This document shows positions 63,829 through 64,000 of a stretch of DNA of 64,000 bases, one piece after another (the stretch's first letter is position 1; every line of letters begins with the position of its first letter). Made by a program: the position numbers and the translations under genes. A model generated the notes under the pieces. That model was not told the origin of the DNA. It saw only the letters and a list, made by a program, of their open reading frames with translations, and ran no database searches. The stretch is from positions 248,001 to 312,000 of the forward strand of contig NZ_JAASAH010000002.1 in NCBI RefSeq assembly GCF_012726235.1. Direction: 5' to 3'. The DNA comes from Streptomyces sp. HNM0574 (GTDB lineage: Bacteria; Actinomycetota; Actinomycetes; Streptomycetales; Streptomycetaceae).

Positions 63829-64000
63829 ACGGTTTCCTTCCAACGTGCCCGCTTGGGTGACCACGCGGGCGCAATCGTGCCCCTGGCGCTGGCCTCCTCG
63901 GAACTTCGGTCACCGGAGGCGCGGGCCCGGTACGGGTGCCACCTCCGGGAAACCCGGGGGGCGACGACCCGCGTGGTGCTTCGGGCGGCATACGACGTGA
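63829..64000 (-). promoter_or_regulatory. 5' region of the transglycosylase gene
   Basis: The last 172 bases of the window lie upstream of the SLT gene. A hairpin GCCCGC/GCGGGC with a 12-base loop (63851-63874) lies just before its ribosome site. No further gene starts here. Related Streptomyces cell-wall hydrolase genes often carry a cyclic-di-AMP (ydaO) riboswitch; its core was not found, and the region is cut by the window end. Confidence 0.4.

Noticed and set aside
63829..64000. Cyclic-di-AMP (ydaO) riboswitch upstream of the SLT gene
   Set aside because: Related genes often have one, but the conserved core bases were not seen and the region is cut by the window edge.

Overview
The window is high-GC DNA (third codon positions almost always G or C) from an actinomycete, most likely a Streptomyces or close relative. 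The evidence is a WhiB-like (Wbl) regulator, three GAF/SpoIIE/HATPase phosphatases, SCO-type housekeeping families (DUF1707, DUF4245, DUF6542, DUF402), many GTG starts, GTGA/ATGA stop-start overlaps and several promoters whose -10 box lies about 6-8 nt before the start codon. The run xseA-xseB, nitroreductase, DUF4245, glpX, wbl, DUF1707, class I fumarase, class II fumarase, DUF402, SpoIIE phosphatase, ahpD-ahpC-oxyR looks, from memory, like the conserved core order of Streptomyces chromosomes. The window is mostly core chromosome with a few accessory patches.

Layout. 1-5.8 kb: a minus-strand sulfur module (LysR regulator, cysteine dioxygenase, YeiH-like exporter cut by the window edge), a Doc/ribbon-helix-helix toxin-antitoxin pair, an MFS exporter, an alpha/beta hydrolase with Asp at the nucleophile position, and tRNA-Cys. 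5.9-10.2 kb: a succinate dehydrogenase operon (small hypothetical, membrane anchor, sdhA, sdhB) like mycobacterial Sdh1. 10.2-14.8 kb: two GAF/PAS-SpoIIE-HATPase phosphatases. 14.9-24.7 kb: SPOR protein, GntR regulator, a divergent MFS/HxlR pair with three similar operator-like sites, FBP-type zinc protein, YtcJ-like amidohydrolase with an NCS1 permease and divergent TetR, a VOC protein and a glycosidase-like lipoprotein.

25-29.8 kb: an arsenic resistance island in two divergent units. One is a flavoprotein with a Cys-rich tail opposite a CVCD-type ArsR. The other is arsR-acr3-arsO opposite arsC. A 528-base stretch with no supported gene follows. 30.4-41 kb: housekeeping (ychF, DUF6542, ispH, APC permease, xseA, xseB with a 10-codon upstream ORF, nitroreductase, DUF4245, glpX, Wbl regulator, DUF1707). 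41-46.4 kb: both classes of fumarase around a decayed, partly duplicated Rpn/YhgA-like locus, then DUF402.

46.7-64 kb: methyltransferase, the third SpoIIE phosphatase, the ahpC-ahpD/oxyR peroxide module, an RHH/AT-hook protein coupled to an SPFH membrane protein, a PadR-ABC-FtsX permease operon, catalase, an Abhydrolase_9 membrane hydrolase, an AI-2E family transporter and a secreted transglycosylase. Convergent gene pairs are repeatedly separated by strong GC-rich hairpins. Oxidative and metal stress (ahpC, oxyR, catalase, ars), C4-dicarboxylate metabolism (sdh, two fumarases) and partner-switching signalling are the main functional themes. No CRISPR array, rRNA, prophage, intact IS element or biosynthetic cluster is visible.
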